Below are positions 48,051 to 56,161 of a DNA stretch of 64,000 nt, piece by piece. The stretch spans positions 1 to 64,000 of IMG/VR virus record IMGVR_UViG_3300020034_000012; one strand, given 5' to 3'. Each line of letters opens with the position of its first letter. The stretch's first letter is position 1. Source of the stretch: a virus. The notes under the pieces are model-generated. The model had not been told where the DNA came from. It did no database searches and worked only from the letters and a program-made list of their open reading frames with translations. The position numbers were made by a program, and so were the translations under genes.

Positions 48051-48289
48051 CCATCCCCACGCATAACTTCGTTATCACGCGAGCCGTGATGCAGTACGCG
48101 ACAGATGCTGCAGAGCACGCGCTCAAGAAAGCGCGCGCAGCTGGTGTACAAACGCCCAGCTTGCTGGTGGTGGCAGCGATCTTGGTGGGCACCTACGCGC
48201 GTGCGAAGAAGGTTCCCACCGCTGCAGCACTCGAGTCCGTGGGTGAAGTCCTCAAGTACGTGGAAGAGCTTGCAGTGAAAAGCCAGTGA
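48047..48289 (+). CDS. Hypothetical protein, last gene of the plus unit
   Basis: An 80-residue helical protein (EHALKKARAAGVQTPSLLVV and then AAALESVGEVLKYVEELAV). It overlaps the upstream gene by four bases. Its stop abuts the endolysin stop on the other strand with no base between. Confidence 0.6.
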   Translation: MTIPTHNFVITRAVMQYATDAAEHALKKARAAGVQTPSLLVVAAILVGTYARAKKVPTAAALESVGEVLKYVEELAVKSQ

Positions 48290-48871
48290 CTAAGGCTTGA
48301 CCAGCTCCCAGTGCATCGCATCCGGGTTACCGAAGTCACCACCCCACGCCCAGCCCAGTTCATTCGCGATCGGCACAAGCAGCACTAGCGAACCCGGTGC
48401 GCCTTGCACTGCGGGTCTCTGACCTAGCCGGTTCCACTGCGCGTTGATATCGAACGCAGTTCCCCACGAATGGTTGCTTAGGTCCATCGGACCGCCACCC
48501 GCTTTGCCCCGCTTGTAGCGGCTGACGTGGCTGCCGTTCCACGTGCGGATGAGAAGGGTCAACCGTGCGGTGCGCCAAGCATCGAACAGCTGCAGCAGCT
48601 TCGGAGCTACCAGCTTGTGCACGCGCGCCTTCACTGGCGTCCCCCCGTTGACGTGGCTCAAATGCGGCAGGGGGACCACTACGATATTGGCCGCAAGCCA
48701 AGACGTGTTGATCTCGACCTTCTCTGGCGCGGTATCGGTGGGCGTAGCTCTGTAAGCGAACGTCCCGAAGATGGCGCAGCGCTGAGAGTGGCTGAGCGGA
48801 CGCAGCGCTATGCGCACGGGTGTAGCGGCGGATGGCAGCGGCGGTGGCTTCGGCTTGTCTTCAGTTGTCAT
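48290..48871 (-). CDS. Endolysin: M15-type D-Ala-D-Ala carboxypeptidase / L-Ala-D-Glu peptidase
   Basis: A 193-residue peptidase. SNHSWGTAFDIN supplies the first zinc His and Asp and NPDAMHWELV the last His, with GWAWGGDFG between, which is the Peptidase M15/VanY pattern. It would cut peptide bonds of peptidoglycan. It has no signal peptide, so a holin is needed. ATG 48871 overlaps the upstream gene. The lysis genes lie directly upstream. Confidence 0.85.
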   Translation of the reverse strand: MTTEDKPKPPPLPSAATPVRIALRPLSHSQRCAIFGTFAYRATPTDTAPEKVEINTSWLAANIVVVPLPHLSHVNGGTPVKARVHKLVAPKLLQLFDAWRTARLTLLIRTWNGSHVSRYKRGKAGGGPMDLSNHSWGTAFDINAQWNRLGQRPAVQGAPGSLVLLVPIANELGWAWGGDFGNPDAMHWELVKP

Positions 48872-49187
48872 CGGGCAGCTTCCCGTCAATGCGGCCACAC
48901 ATCCCGCACGCTTCACCAAGCTTGAGCGGATACGCGTTCGGACACTCCCCGCACAGCCGCTCATCGGCCAGCAGCACAGTGCGCCTGGCTTGCAACTCCA
49001 GCAGCGTGCGCCTGGCTTGCAGCTCTGCACGCCTCTGCTCTTCCAACCTGAGAGCGCGCGCCGCTTCACTCTCACCCAGCGGCGGGTCAAGGGTCCGCTT
49101 GCCACTCGACGCAGCGCCACGCACCGCATCGATGATGCGCGGGACTGCGGTCAGCGCTGCAACAAACAAGCGACCCACCACGCTCAT
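48861..49187 (-). CDS. Membrane-anchored coiled-coil protein in the lysis module
   Basis: A 108-residue protein. An N-terminal hydrophobic segment (VVGRLFVAALTAVPRIIDAV) precedes a charged coiled coil with an internal duplication (ELQARRTLLELQARRTVLL) and a C-terminal CGECPN...CGMC zinc-like site. The coiled-coil repeat reflects a duplicated DNA segment of about 25 bp near 48970-49030. It could be an inner-membrane spanin partner of the lipoprotein upstream; that is inference. Confidence 0.5.
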   Translation of the reverse strand: MSVVGRLFVAALTAVPRIIDAVRGAASSGKRTLDPPLGESEAARALRLEEQRRAELQARRTLLELQARRTVLLADERLCGECPNAYPLKLGEACGMCGRIDGKLPDDN

Positions 49188-49690
49188 GATGCCCCCACTG
49201 CTACTGCGGACAGAGTTGTCGCTTTGACCTTGCGCACGCACGTAGCCCCGGGCTTGCTCAGCGCGATCAAACTGATCTCGATGATGTTCAGCGCCTGCGT
49301 CAGCTGCGGTGGCGCGTTCGCTTCGTGTCCCCGCAGTAGCGCTCTGATCAGTTGCAGGTCCTGAACCACGCACGGGACTATCTCTGTGAACATGTGGCCA
49401 CCATCCGCTTGCGCGTCCCATGTTTGTACCGCCAAGTTCAGCAGCTGCGTTGCACGCCTCGCTTCTTCAATCGCTTCATTGACCACCACGAACGCAGCCA
49501 TGTGCTGCTTGTAGCCTTCATCGTCCATGCCGCGCGCCTTCGCAATCTCGTCTTGCACAAGCGGCGCCCAGACGTCATCCACTGCAGTCAGCACGGACTG
49601 CGCTGTGTTGGTGGCGAGCGTTGCGTTATCACGCAGCGAACCCGCGCACGCTGCGGCCATTACGGTTAGTGCGATCACTAGCAGCCTCAT
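49184..49690 (-). CDS. Predicted lipoprotein in the lysis module
   Basis: A 168-residue protein with a short signal (MRLLVIALTVMAAACAGS) ending in the lipobox AAAC. The mature part is helical. Position just upstream of the coiled-coil protein and endolysin suggests an outer-membrane spanin or an adhesion-blocking lipoprotein. It is longer than typical o-spanins. Its stop overlaps the next start. Confidence 0.55.
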   Translation of the reverse strand: MRLLVIALTVMAAACAGSLRDNATLATNTAQSVLTAVDDVWAPLVQDEIAKARGMDDEGYKQHMAAFVVVNEAIEEARRATQLLNLAVQTWDAQADGGHMFTEIVPCVVQDLQLIRALLRGHEANAPPQLTQALNIIEISLIALSKPGATCVRKVKATTLSAVAVGAS

Positions 49691-49983
49691 GATTGACCAC
49701 CCGCTGCCGGGGGCTGCATGCTGTCAACCTTTGCCACTGCTTCACGCATCTTCGCTGCATCATCTTTGCTGGGCGCGTGCACACTCACCAGTCCCTTGGC
49801 TTTACGCACCGCCTTCAGCGGCGTATTGAAGCTGACGCCACCGTAGCCCGCACCTGCCATGCCGCTTACGATCGCAAGGATCGCAGGTTGGTTTGGTAGC
49901 AGTAGCGCGCAGGCGATGATCAGACCGGCTGTGACCACGAAGCCCAGATACTTCACGAGTGCGTCTTGCGTTTCAGCTGTCAT
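49687..49983 (-). CDS. Holin candidate
   Basis: A 98-residue protein with two membrane spans (LGFVVTAGLIIACALLL and ILAIVSGMAGAGYGGV) and a charged C-terminal tail with a KxxK region. Size and location upstream of endolysin fit a class II holin. No family motif is recognised; the call is based on topology and order. Confidence 0.6.
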   Translation of the reverse strand: MTAETQDALVKYLGFVVTAGLIIACALLLPNQPAILAIVSGMAGAGYGGVSFNTPLKAVRKAKGLVSVHAPSKDDAAKMREAVAKVDSMQPPAAGGQS

Positions 49984-50324
49984 GCGGGATTGCTCTTTCT
50001 GCGGCGGGAACCGGGGGACGTGTCTTCCTTCTCAGTCTCATCAAACGGTCCACGGTTGTAGTCACCGTCTCCCGTGAATCCGTAGGTGCCTGTGCTGGCT
50101 TCACGCGCGATGGTGTCTGCTGCACTCAGGCGGCAGCACGCCAGGCCAAACGCTTCAATCACTTCACGCTCATCTGCGGGGAATGAGCGTGGCGTCATCC
50201 CGTCGCCACGTAGGTAAGCCAGCTTTTGAATGAGTGACGTCAGCTCTAGTTCAATCAGTTCCCTGTGTCTGGCTGCGCGTCTGGGCACTGAGCATGCTCC
50301 TAAGTTCAACGGTCTGGGCGCCAC
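49980..50324 (-). CDS. Hypothetical protein in the lysis module
   Basis: A 114-residue, mainly helical protein with a basic start (SVPRRAARHRELIELELTSL) and a disordered basic C-terminus (SPGSRRRKSNPA). It overlaps the upstream gene by 19 bp; a GTG near 50288 is an alternative start. The function is unknown. Confidence 0.55.
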   Translation of the reverse strand: MAPRPLNLGACSVPRRAARHRELIELELTSLIQKLAYLRGDGMTPRSFPADEREVIEAFGLACCRLSAADTIAREASTGTYGFTGDGDYNRGPFDETEKEDTSPGSRRRKSNPA

Positions 50325-50782
50325 GTTTCTAGCAGCGCCAAACGCGCAGCTTCAGCGGGATCGTTCGCATGCGTCTTGAGCTGCGCTTCAAACTGCAGCT
50401 CATAAAAACCCTGCGCTTGCTCGATGTACTTGGAACGCGTTGGCGCATCCTGCCGTCCGTACTCTCGCAACACTCTAAGCTCAGCACGCATCGCTACGAT
50501 GTGCCACCACATGGAATGCAGTTCAGTGGTGTGGCCATCCGCAATGCTGGCTGCGTGGTGCGCGTCAGTCTGTGCAGCCTTCGCATCAATCGACACCACC
50601 GCTACCGCAGTGCCCACGTCATCAATCGATGCGCGCGAGCCAAACCACCGATACGTGAAGAGCACCGCGGCTAGAACCGCTCCACTCGATGGCGCGAGCC
50701 ACGCCGCCATGCGCCAGATCCTCTGAATGGTGGACGCTGGTACATGCAAGCTTTGCATGGTGGCTGCGGCTGCGTACATCAC
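50306..50782 (-). CDS. Membrane protein with helical tail
   Basis: A 158-residue protein with a membrane segment around WLAPSSGAVLAAVLFTYRWF, then His-rich and coiled-coil helices (HAASIADGHTTELHSMWWHI). It lies between tail and lysis genes. It could be a lysis or adhesion protein. The family is unknown. Confidence 0.55.
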   Translation of the reverse strand: MMYAAAATMQSLHVPASTIQRIWRMAAWLAPSSGAVLAAVLFTYRWFGSRASIDDVGTAVAVVSIDAKAAQTDAHHAASIADGHTTELHSMWWHIVAMRAELRVLREYGRQDAPTRSKYIEQAQGFYELQFEAQLKTHANDPAEAARLALLETWRPDR

Positions 50783-51282
50783 AGGCTTGCTTCAATCTCA
50801 CCTTCAACGATGAAGCTTGGTAGGACGTACCCTGTATCAAGTGTGGCCGTGAACTGCGCTGAAAACAAGCAAGCCGTGGCCATCTGCCCAGCACTCGGCC
50901 GATAGGCGAGCACGCCATCCACCACGGTCTGGCATGGCTGCGCGTCTATAAGAGTTGTGTCATTGGCCACGTTGACCAACGTGAACCTTGCATAGGCGAT
51001 GTCCGTGCGTGGCGTCCCGTCTTGGTGGCGCACGGTAATGCTAAACGGTGTGGCCGTTTCGCCTGTGTGCCATGGCTTGGTGAAGGCTTTACGTAGAGCC
51101 ACAGGGCTACCGTCCTCTCTGGTTACGAACGTGACCGGTGCAGTGACCACTACGCGCGTGATGACTTCCCCGTCTGCATCTTCCACAAATAGTGGGTCAT
51201 CGACGTGGGTTAGCTCGGATCCCTCAAACATCAGGAAGGACCCGAGCCACGTACGCACTGCTGAAGGCGTGATGAAGTTCAT
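50779..51282 (-). CDS. Hypothetical tail-region protein
   Basis: A 167-residue beta-rich protein from ATG 51282. GSELTHVDDPLFVEDADGE and VTAPVTFVTREDG suggest an Ig-like or similar beta-sandwich. Found directly after the tail fibre gene, it may be a fibre accessory or chaperone. No family is recognised. Confidence 0.55.
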   Translation of the reverse strand: MNFITPSAVRTWLGSFLMFEGSELTHVDDPLFVEDADGEVITRVVVTAPVTFVTREDGSPVALRKAFTKPWHTGETATPFSITVRHQDGTPRTDIAYARFTLVNVANDTTLIDAQPCQTVVDGVLAYRPSAGQMATACLFSAQFTATLDTGYVLPSFIVEGEIEASL

Positions 51283-51283
51283 C

Positions 51284-53260
51284 CTAGAAGTTCCACACGT
51301 CCCGATCGACTTCAAGCAGCGCTGCTCTGAGCGCTGCGCTTGGCACCGTGGTGCAGACGCGTACTCGCGCAACTGCAAGGTTCGAGAACCACGAAGCAGT
51401 AACGTAGGCGCCAATCATGATGCGCTCCACGATGACAGCTGTGGTGTTGCCACCCAGTCCATCGCCAACATCGACGCCATCGATCGCGTAGTAACGTTTC
51501 CCCGTGCCGTCGAGAAAGATCTCAAATAGGTGTTGCGCGGTGTCAGGGGTTGAACCGCCTGAGTGCGCAAACCCTCCAAGCTGATACGAGTTCCAGACTG
51601 ACGTATCGGTTCTGCTGAACTGCATTCCGATCGTGGTGTTCGCATTGTCGAGCATGTTGACGTAGCCCTGGTGGGTGCCTGTCGTGGTCCCACTGGTCTG
51701 ACGCGCAACGAAGCTGATGTAGTAAGCGCCCACCCCCGCAGAGAAGATCGTGGCGCCGCTGGCGCCCGTGTCCATGGACTGACTCGACGCGGCCACGAAC
51801 TTCCAGACGTTGCGGCCACCGAACTTGCCAGCGTCTACGCCGAACGTTGGCGAGCCTGTGCCTGTGAGCACGCGCCCCGTGACACTGTCAGTCCAGATGT
51901 TTGAGCCAACACCGATGCGCGCATCCCACTCAGCCAGCAGCGTTGCGCCCAGAAGGTCGGCGGGGTTTGGCTCGCGATATGAGCGCCACTTCGTACCGGT
52001 GTAATACTGCGGGACCTTCGCAACGTTGTTATAGACGTGGTCGTTTTCAACAACGTTCGAAAGTGCTGCGCGCTGTGCAGGGGTGAAGCTTGCAAGCTGG
52101 ATCGGTAGACCGAAGTTTGCAGACTTGTGCGTGATGTCCGGGTGCGTGGGGGCTGCGGTCCCGACCGAAAGGTTGCCCGGGTTGAAGAAGACCGTGCGCG
52201 TCTGCGTGTCCGCATCGAGATCGAACATCGCAGGATCGGGCGTTAGATTGATTCCGATCAGGCTTGCATCGATCGCCTTCAGCACGGGGATAGTAACGGC
52301 GCCGCCGATGTCTTCAAGGTGGACGTCATAACTGTCCACGTCCATAAACATGTGAGTGCCATTGTTCGTGCAGTCACACACCTTGATGAAACCACCGAAG
52401 CCAAAGCCAGTCGTGGCGGCGTACGCCTTGAACGTGTTCGCAGGACCGGTCACTTCGCAATATAGACCGTACGCACGGAAGTTGACTGAGCTCACAGCAG
52501 TAGGACGAAACTCAAAGACGGCGCCGCCACCCTGAAGCAGGCCACCGAACCACGCGAGCGTTCCGCCACGGAAGATACCGTTGATTAGATTCTGGTTCAG
52601 CTTCAGCTCATACGCAGACATAGCCTGCACAGCGTCCACGTCCAGACCCACGTCAAGGCCCTGGATCATCACGTTGTTTAGAACGACGTGCTGTGCTGTG
52701 ACACCACCATTATCAATGAGTATGCCCGTCCCGCCCGATGAGCCGTAACCGAATATGGCCACATCATTGAAGCGCGTCATGTAGCCATCGGTCACGTGAA
52801 ACACGGGGCCCGTCGCACTCGGACTCATGCACTTGACTAGCAGCCGTTCGGCACCACCGCCTGCGTAGTAATCGCCGCTCGTGAACCAGCGCACTAGATA
52901 GTCAGCGTCATCCAGTGGATCCCAGATGATGATGCTTTCGTTTTGCCCCGCACCCACGAGCATCACCGAGTGCAAGCCAGCGACGTGCGTGCTTGTACTA
53001 AAGACCTTGCCCTGTCTGATGCGCACGGGTTTGTTCTCAGGGAACACAACGCGCGCGCATCCGCCCGCCGTGACCGCTGCCGCACACGCAGCGAGGTACG
53101 CAGCAGTGTCGTCGGTAGTGCCATCGGCAACTGCGCCGTAGTTCATGACGTGGAACTGATTGTTCGTGTTGGCGTAGCGAAGTTGCAACGCTGCAGCCAC
53201 GTCCATCTTGTGGTTCGCCAACTCGAGCGATGGTCCGAGAATCTCAGCTAGTTCAGTCAT
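51284..53260 (-). CDS. Tail fibre / receptor-binding protein with beta-helix
   Basis: A 658-residue protein. After a short N-terminal adaptor comes a pectate-lyase-3-like beta-helix (NYGAVADGTTDDTAAYLAA, then ARVVFPENKPVRI) through about residue 400. The C-terminal 230 residues form a laminin-G/lectin-like domain (WDARIGVGSNIWTDSVTGRV, SFVARQTSGTT). The latter is related to the next gene upstream. It would bind, and possibly degrade, a surface polysaccharide. Confidence 0.75.
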   Translation of the reverse strand: MTELAEILGPSLELANHKMDVAAALQLRYANTNNQFHVMNYGAVADGTTDDTAAYLAACAAAVTAGGCARVVFPENKPVRIRQGKVFSTSTHVAGLHSVMLVGAGQNESIIIWDPLDDADYLVRWFTSGDYYAGGGAERLLVKCMSPSATGPVFHVTDGYMTRFNDVAIFGYGSSGGTGILIDNGGVTAQHVVLNNVMIQGLDVGLDVDAVQAMSAYELKLNQNLINGIFRGGTLAWFGGLLQGGGAVFEFRPTAVSSVNFRAYGLYCEVTGPANTFKAYAATTGFGFGGFIKVCDCTNNGTHMFMDVDSYDVHLEDIGGAVTIPVLKAIDASLIGINLTPDPAMFDLDADTQTRTVFFNPGNLSVGTAAPTHPDITHKSANFGLPIQLASFTPAQRAALSNVVENDHVYNNVAKVPQYYTGTKWRSYREPNPADLLGATLLAEWDARIGVGSNIWTDSVTGRVLTGTGSPTFGVDAGKFGGRNVWKFVAASSQSMDTGASGATIFSAGVGAYYISFVARQTSGTTTGTHQGYVNMLDNANTTIGMQFSRTDTSVWNSYQLGGFAHSGGSTPDTAQHLFEIFLDGTGKRYYAIDGVDVGDGLGGNTTAVIVERIMIGAYVTASWFSNLAVARVRVCTTVPSAALRAALLEVDRDVWNF

Positions 53261-54021
53261 AGCGTTCCCCAGATGGATGAATCATAAGCGCGCAGCTGCG
53301 CGCGTTGAAGTCCGGTAGGTGCAGGCGTGATGATGCGAAGGCTCGCAACGTTGATGCCTGCCGATCCAGAGGCTGCGTTGCGCGGTAGCTGCACGCGAGT
53401 AAGGTCACGCGCAAGGCTTGTACCGAACGTTGCGCCACTGGCGCGCAACGATCCATCGATGAACATCATGGAACGGCCGCCTATAATCCCGTATTCGTAA
53501 CGGTGGACGTTTGTGTCTGGCACAAACGGTGCCGTGATTGTGGATGCTGTAACGTTGCCACTGCCTGATGCAGTTTGAAGCAAGTTTATGGTTGGGTTAT
53601 TGCCGTTGTCAGTGAGGTACACGAGTGGTTGTGACAACTGCGGGGCTAACAGCCTGCAGATGAACGTGACCCAGATATCATTGTTTCCTGTGGTAGCGAT
53701 CGCCGTGAACATAGGGGAACCCATGCCTGCGCCTGCGCCCATCAACCAAACAGACTGGCCGTTGAAAAACGACCCGTCCGCGCCAAACGTGGTGGTGCCT
53801 GAGAAGTTAGTCAGCACACGTGAACCGATCTGATCAGTCCACGTGGCCGCAACTCCAGCGCGCGAATCCCAGTCCGCCTTGAGCGTTGCACCAAGCAGCG
53901 TTCCCGGGTCAACGATGTCTAGCTGCGTGCCATCGACGAGGGTTGCGTCCGCTCCGATCGATGGTGAGATCGATGGTGCAACGCTTTGGTCCCCGATGTT
54001 TGGGACTGAGAAGGTGGCCAT
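53257..54021 (-). CDS. LamG-like tail protein, paralogous to fibre C-terminus
   Basis: A 254-residue protein. LLGATLKADWDSRAGVAATW then GSRVLTNFSGTTTFGADG parallels the C-terminal domain of the 51284 fibre (LLGATLLAEWDARIG, TGRVLTGTGSPTFGVDAG), and both end in a similar WGTL/VWNF stretch. It is probably a second receptor-binding subunit. It overlaps the fibre gene by four bases. Confidence 0.65.
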   Translation of the reverse strand: MATFSVPNIGDQSVAPSISPSIGADATLVDGTQLDIVDPGTLLGATLKADWDSRAGVAATWTDQIGSRVLTNFSGTTTFGADGSFFNGQSVWLMGAGAGMGSPMFTAIATTGNNDIWVTFICRLLAPQLSQPLVYLTDNGNNPTINLLQTASGSGNVTASTITAPFVPDTNVHRYEYGIIGGRSMMFIDGSLRASGATFGTSLARDLTRVQLPRNAASGSAGINVASLRIITPAPTGLQRAQLRAYDSSIWGTL

Positions 54022-54024
54022 GGC

Positions 54025-54498
54025 TTAGCGCCTACTCGTGGACGTCTGGTAACACGTGGCAGTGTTGGGTGATGCGCCTGACCCGCTAGCGAAGACGTAG
54101 TTGCAGCGGATGACGCCCGCGGGAATACGGCCTAGGTTGATTTCCAACCGACCGGTCACCACAGCGGTCAGCGTTACCTCTGGAGATGGGCTAGGCGCTG
54201 CAGCAAGTGTTACTTGCGTCATCGACGTGTGCAGACTGCCAAGCGGCAGCATGATACGTGACCCGTTCGTGGGTGGCGTTCCCGTTAGCTGCGCGGTGTG
54301 CTCCACCACAATCGTTCCAGTTACGTTGCCTGCGCCCAACGCGAAGACCCACTCAAAGCAGATGCCATCAAGGCCATCGCTTGCATAGATCCAATCACCC
54401 GTCTTCGATGCGAGCGCGCTAACTGCGTTGATGTACGGTTGACCTTGCGGAGATATAGACACGGGGCCTTTCAGTTTCAGCCGCCACCGGAATCCCAC
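54025..54498 (-). CDS. Hypothetical beta-rich tail protein
   Basis: A 157-residue protein rich in Thr, Gly and Ser with strands (GTIVVEHTAQLTGTPPT, VTLTAVVTGRLEINLG). A tail spike or tip accessory role is inferred from position. It overlaps the upstream gene by 22 bp. No family is recognised. Confidence 0.55.
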   Translation of the reverse strand: MGFRWRLKLKGPVSISPQGQPYINAVSALASKTGDWIYASDGLDGICFEWVFALGAGNVTGTIVVEHTAQLTGTPPTNGSRIMLPLGSLHTSMTQVTLAAAPSPSPEVTLTAVVTGRLEINLGRIPAGVIRCNYVFASGSGASPNTATCYQTSTSRR

Positions 54499-55499
54499 AT
54501 CGATATGCCAAGCAGGTAGAGAGTCTGACCACCGCTTGCAACCTTCACTTCCACCTTCAACTCATCACGCGTTCCACCGCGAATGCCGCCGTCAGTTTCC
54601 CAACGTGTTGGGTCATCCACTTCCACGGTCAGCGTCTGCGTGGTGTGCCACGTAGCGGACGTGCTGGTCACGGTGAACGTGCACGTAGCACCGTTGGTCA
54701 TGGTCATCAGGATGGTCCCTGTCGCACCGCTACTGACCTTTGCGTAGACGTTGACCTTGACGTCCCGCGTAGTCTCACCGTTGTACATCAAACGGTTTTG
54801 AATCGCAGGATTGATCGGATAGTTCTGAAAGAGCAGCTGGTAAACGAAGTGCAAGACGGTGGTGAAGCCATCGCCGCCATGCGCCCAGTTGAAAACTGTC
54901 CCGCGCCTGAAGTATGTGGAACGTAGATCATCGACTGCACGCGCCAGTCCAGCGATGGACTGGCGTGCGTCGTGGCCATCGAATACTTGCGAGCGCGCTT
55001 TGATTGGGTCCACGCCCACGTCAGCAGTCAGCTGCGCCATCGGGCAGTGATAGACGTTCAGCTGGTGCAGCTGTACCCAGTCAGTCTGCTCAGCAAACCA
55101 ACTGAACGTAGGTGAATACGCAACCTCTGCGTTACCATCATCATTGCGAACCGCAGTGTGGATGACCGTGGGTAGACTGTTCCCCACTTGATAGGTCTCA
55201 CCGTCAATGGTTACGCCAGCTGTGCGCTCTGAGCTGATGACAAACGTTCTACCCACCATCGGATGCGCGTCATCCACTTCATACCGATAGTGAAGAGTCT
55301 TACTCACTGGTCCTGATGGACCCCCACCCCACATATGACCGCCGTCAATGACTAGGGGGATTGCTCTACCCAGTAGCCAGTTCACCGTTTTGCTAGTGGC
55401 TGTGATGACGTCCGCAGCCACAGGCCATGCGGCGCGGATGCTTCCTTTCGTCATGCCTTCCACGTCCGGGTGAAGGCCTACTGTTCGGCTGACACTCAT
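54477..55499 (-). CDS. Hypothetical tail tip protein
   Basis: A 340-residue beta-rich protein with ITATSKTVNWLLGRAIPLV, a middle with repeated aromatic/His residues (WVQLHQLNVYHCPMAQL), and a C-terminal part KVEVKVASGGQTLYLLGISMW. It lies in the row of tail tip genes after the large 56161 gene. I cannot assign a family. Confidence 0.6.
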   Translation of the reverse strand: MSVSRTVGLHPDVEGMTKGSIRAAWPVAADVITATSKTVNWLLGRAIPLVIDGGHMWGGGPSGPVSKTLHYRYEVDDAHPMVGRTFVISSERTAGVTIDGETYQVGNSLPTVIHTAVRNDDGNAEVAYSPTFSWFAEQTDWVQLHQLNVYHCPMAQLTADVGVDPIKARSQVFDGHDARQSIAGLARAVDDLRSTYFRRGTVFNWAHGGDGFTTVLHFVYQLLFQNYPINPAIQNRLMYNGETTRDVKVNVYAKVSSGATGTILMTMTNGATCTFTVTSTSATWHTTQTLTVEVDDPTRWETDGGIRGGTRDELKVEVKVASGGQTLYLLGISMWDSGGG

Positions 55500-56161
55500 C
55501 GCAGGTATTCCCTGACCTGAAGCGAAACGATGTGAACAGCTGGATCTTCTTCAAGGTTGAATGGCTCGGACTCCACCATCAACTTGAGCCAAGCCATGTC
55601 ACCCACGGCAACCGGATCCGTTTCCGTAGTGGGCGCGTGAATCAGATGCAGCGGCGCATCCACGATCTTGCGTGATGGGATGGTGGCTTGCGCGTACGCA
55701 AACGTATTGAAGTTGGTAACCCCTGAAAACGTACCAAGCACACCACGCGCAAGGCCTCGCACCGGTGGTTGCACGTCCGGTGTGCACAGAGTCACTTGGA
55801 AGGTGTGACTGGGAAACTTATTCCAGCTCACGCAGATGCGAATATCAAAGCGCGGATACTGCGAATCCAAGACCAGCTGCGTTGGAAACCACGTCCACCA
55901 AAGTATCGGACCCGTGTCCCCGTCTGAGTCTGCGTCGTTCGCGATCATGAACGCGCCGTCTGCATCCGATCCCTGGTTGCACCAGTTGATGCGGTAGAAG
56001 CCAGACTCATCCACCATGTGCTGAACGTTATCCACCAGCTTCCACACGAAGCCCGCATCCATCGGCCGACCTTCACGCAAGACGTCATTGGCTACGCGTT
56101 CGTAATAGCCCTTTACACTAAGCCGTGTAGTGGGATGCAGCGGGGTGATTGGGATGGGCAT
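55496..56161 (-). CDS. Hypothetical tail tip protein
   Basis: A 221-residue protein beginning MPIPITPLHPTTRLSVKGYY. Aromatic, beta-rich (WWTWFPTQLVLDSQYPRF). A tail distal or baseplate protein is inferred from order. It overlaps both neighbours by four or one bases. Confidence 0.6.
   Translation of the reverse strand: MPIPITPLHPTTRLSVKGYYERVANDVLREGRPMDAGFVWKLVDNVQHMVDESGFYRINWCNQGSDADGAFMIANDADSDGDTGPILWWTWFPTQLVLDSQYPRFDIRICVSWNKFPSHTFQVTLCTPDVQPPVRGLARGVLGTFSGVTNFNTFAYAQATIPSRKIVDAPLHLIHAPTTETDPVAVGDMAWLKLMVESEPFNLEEDPAVHIVSLQVREYLR

Noticed and set aside
48970-49030. A short tandem DNA repeat (about 25 bp, twice) as a possible CRISPR-like array
   Set aside because: Only two diverged copies with no spacers, inside a coding region encoding a repeated coiled-coil heptad.
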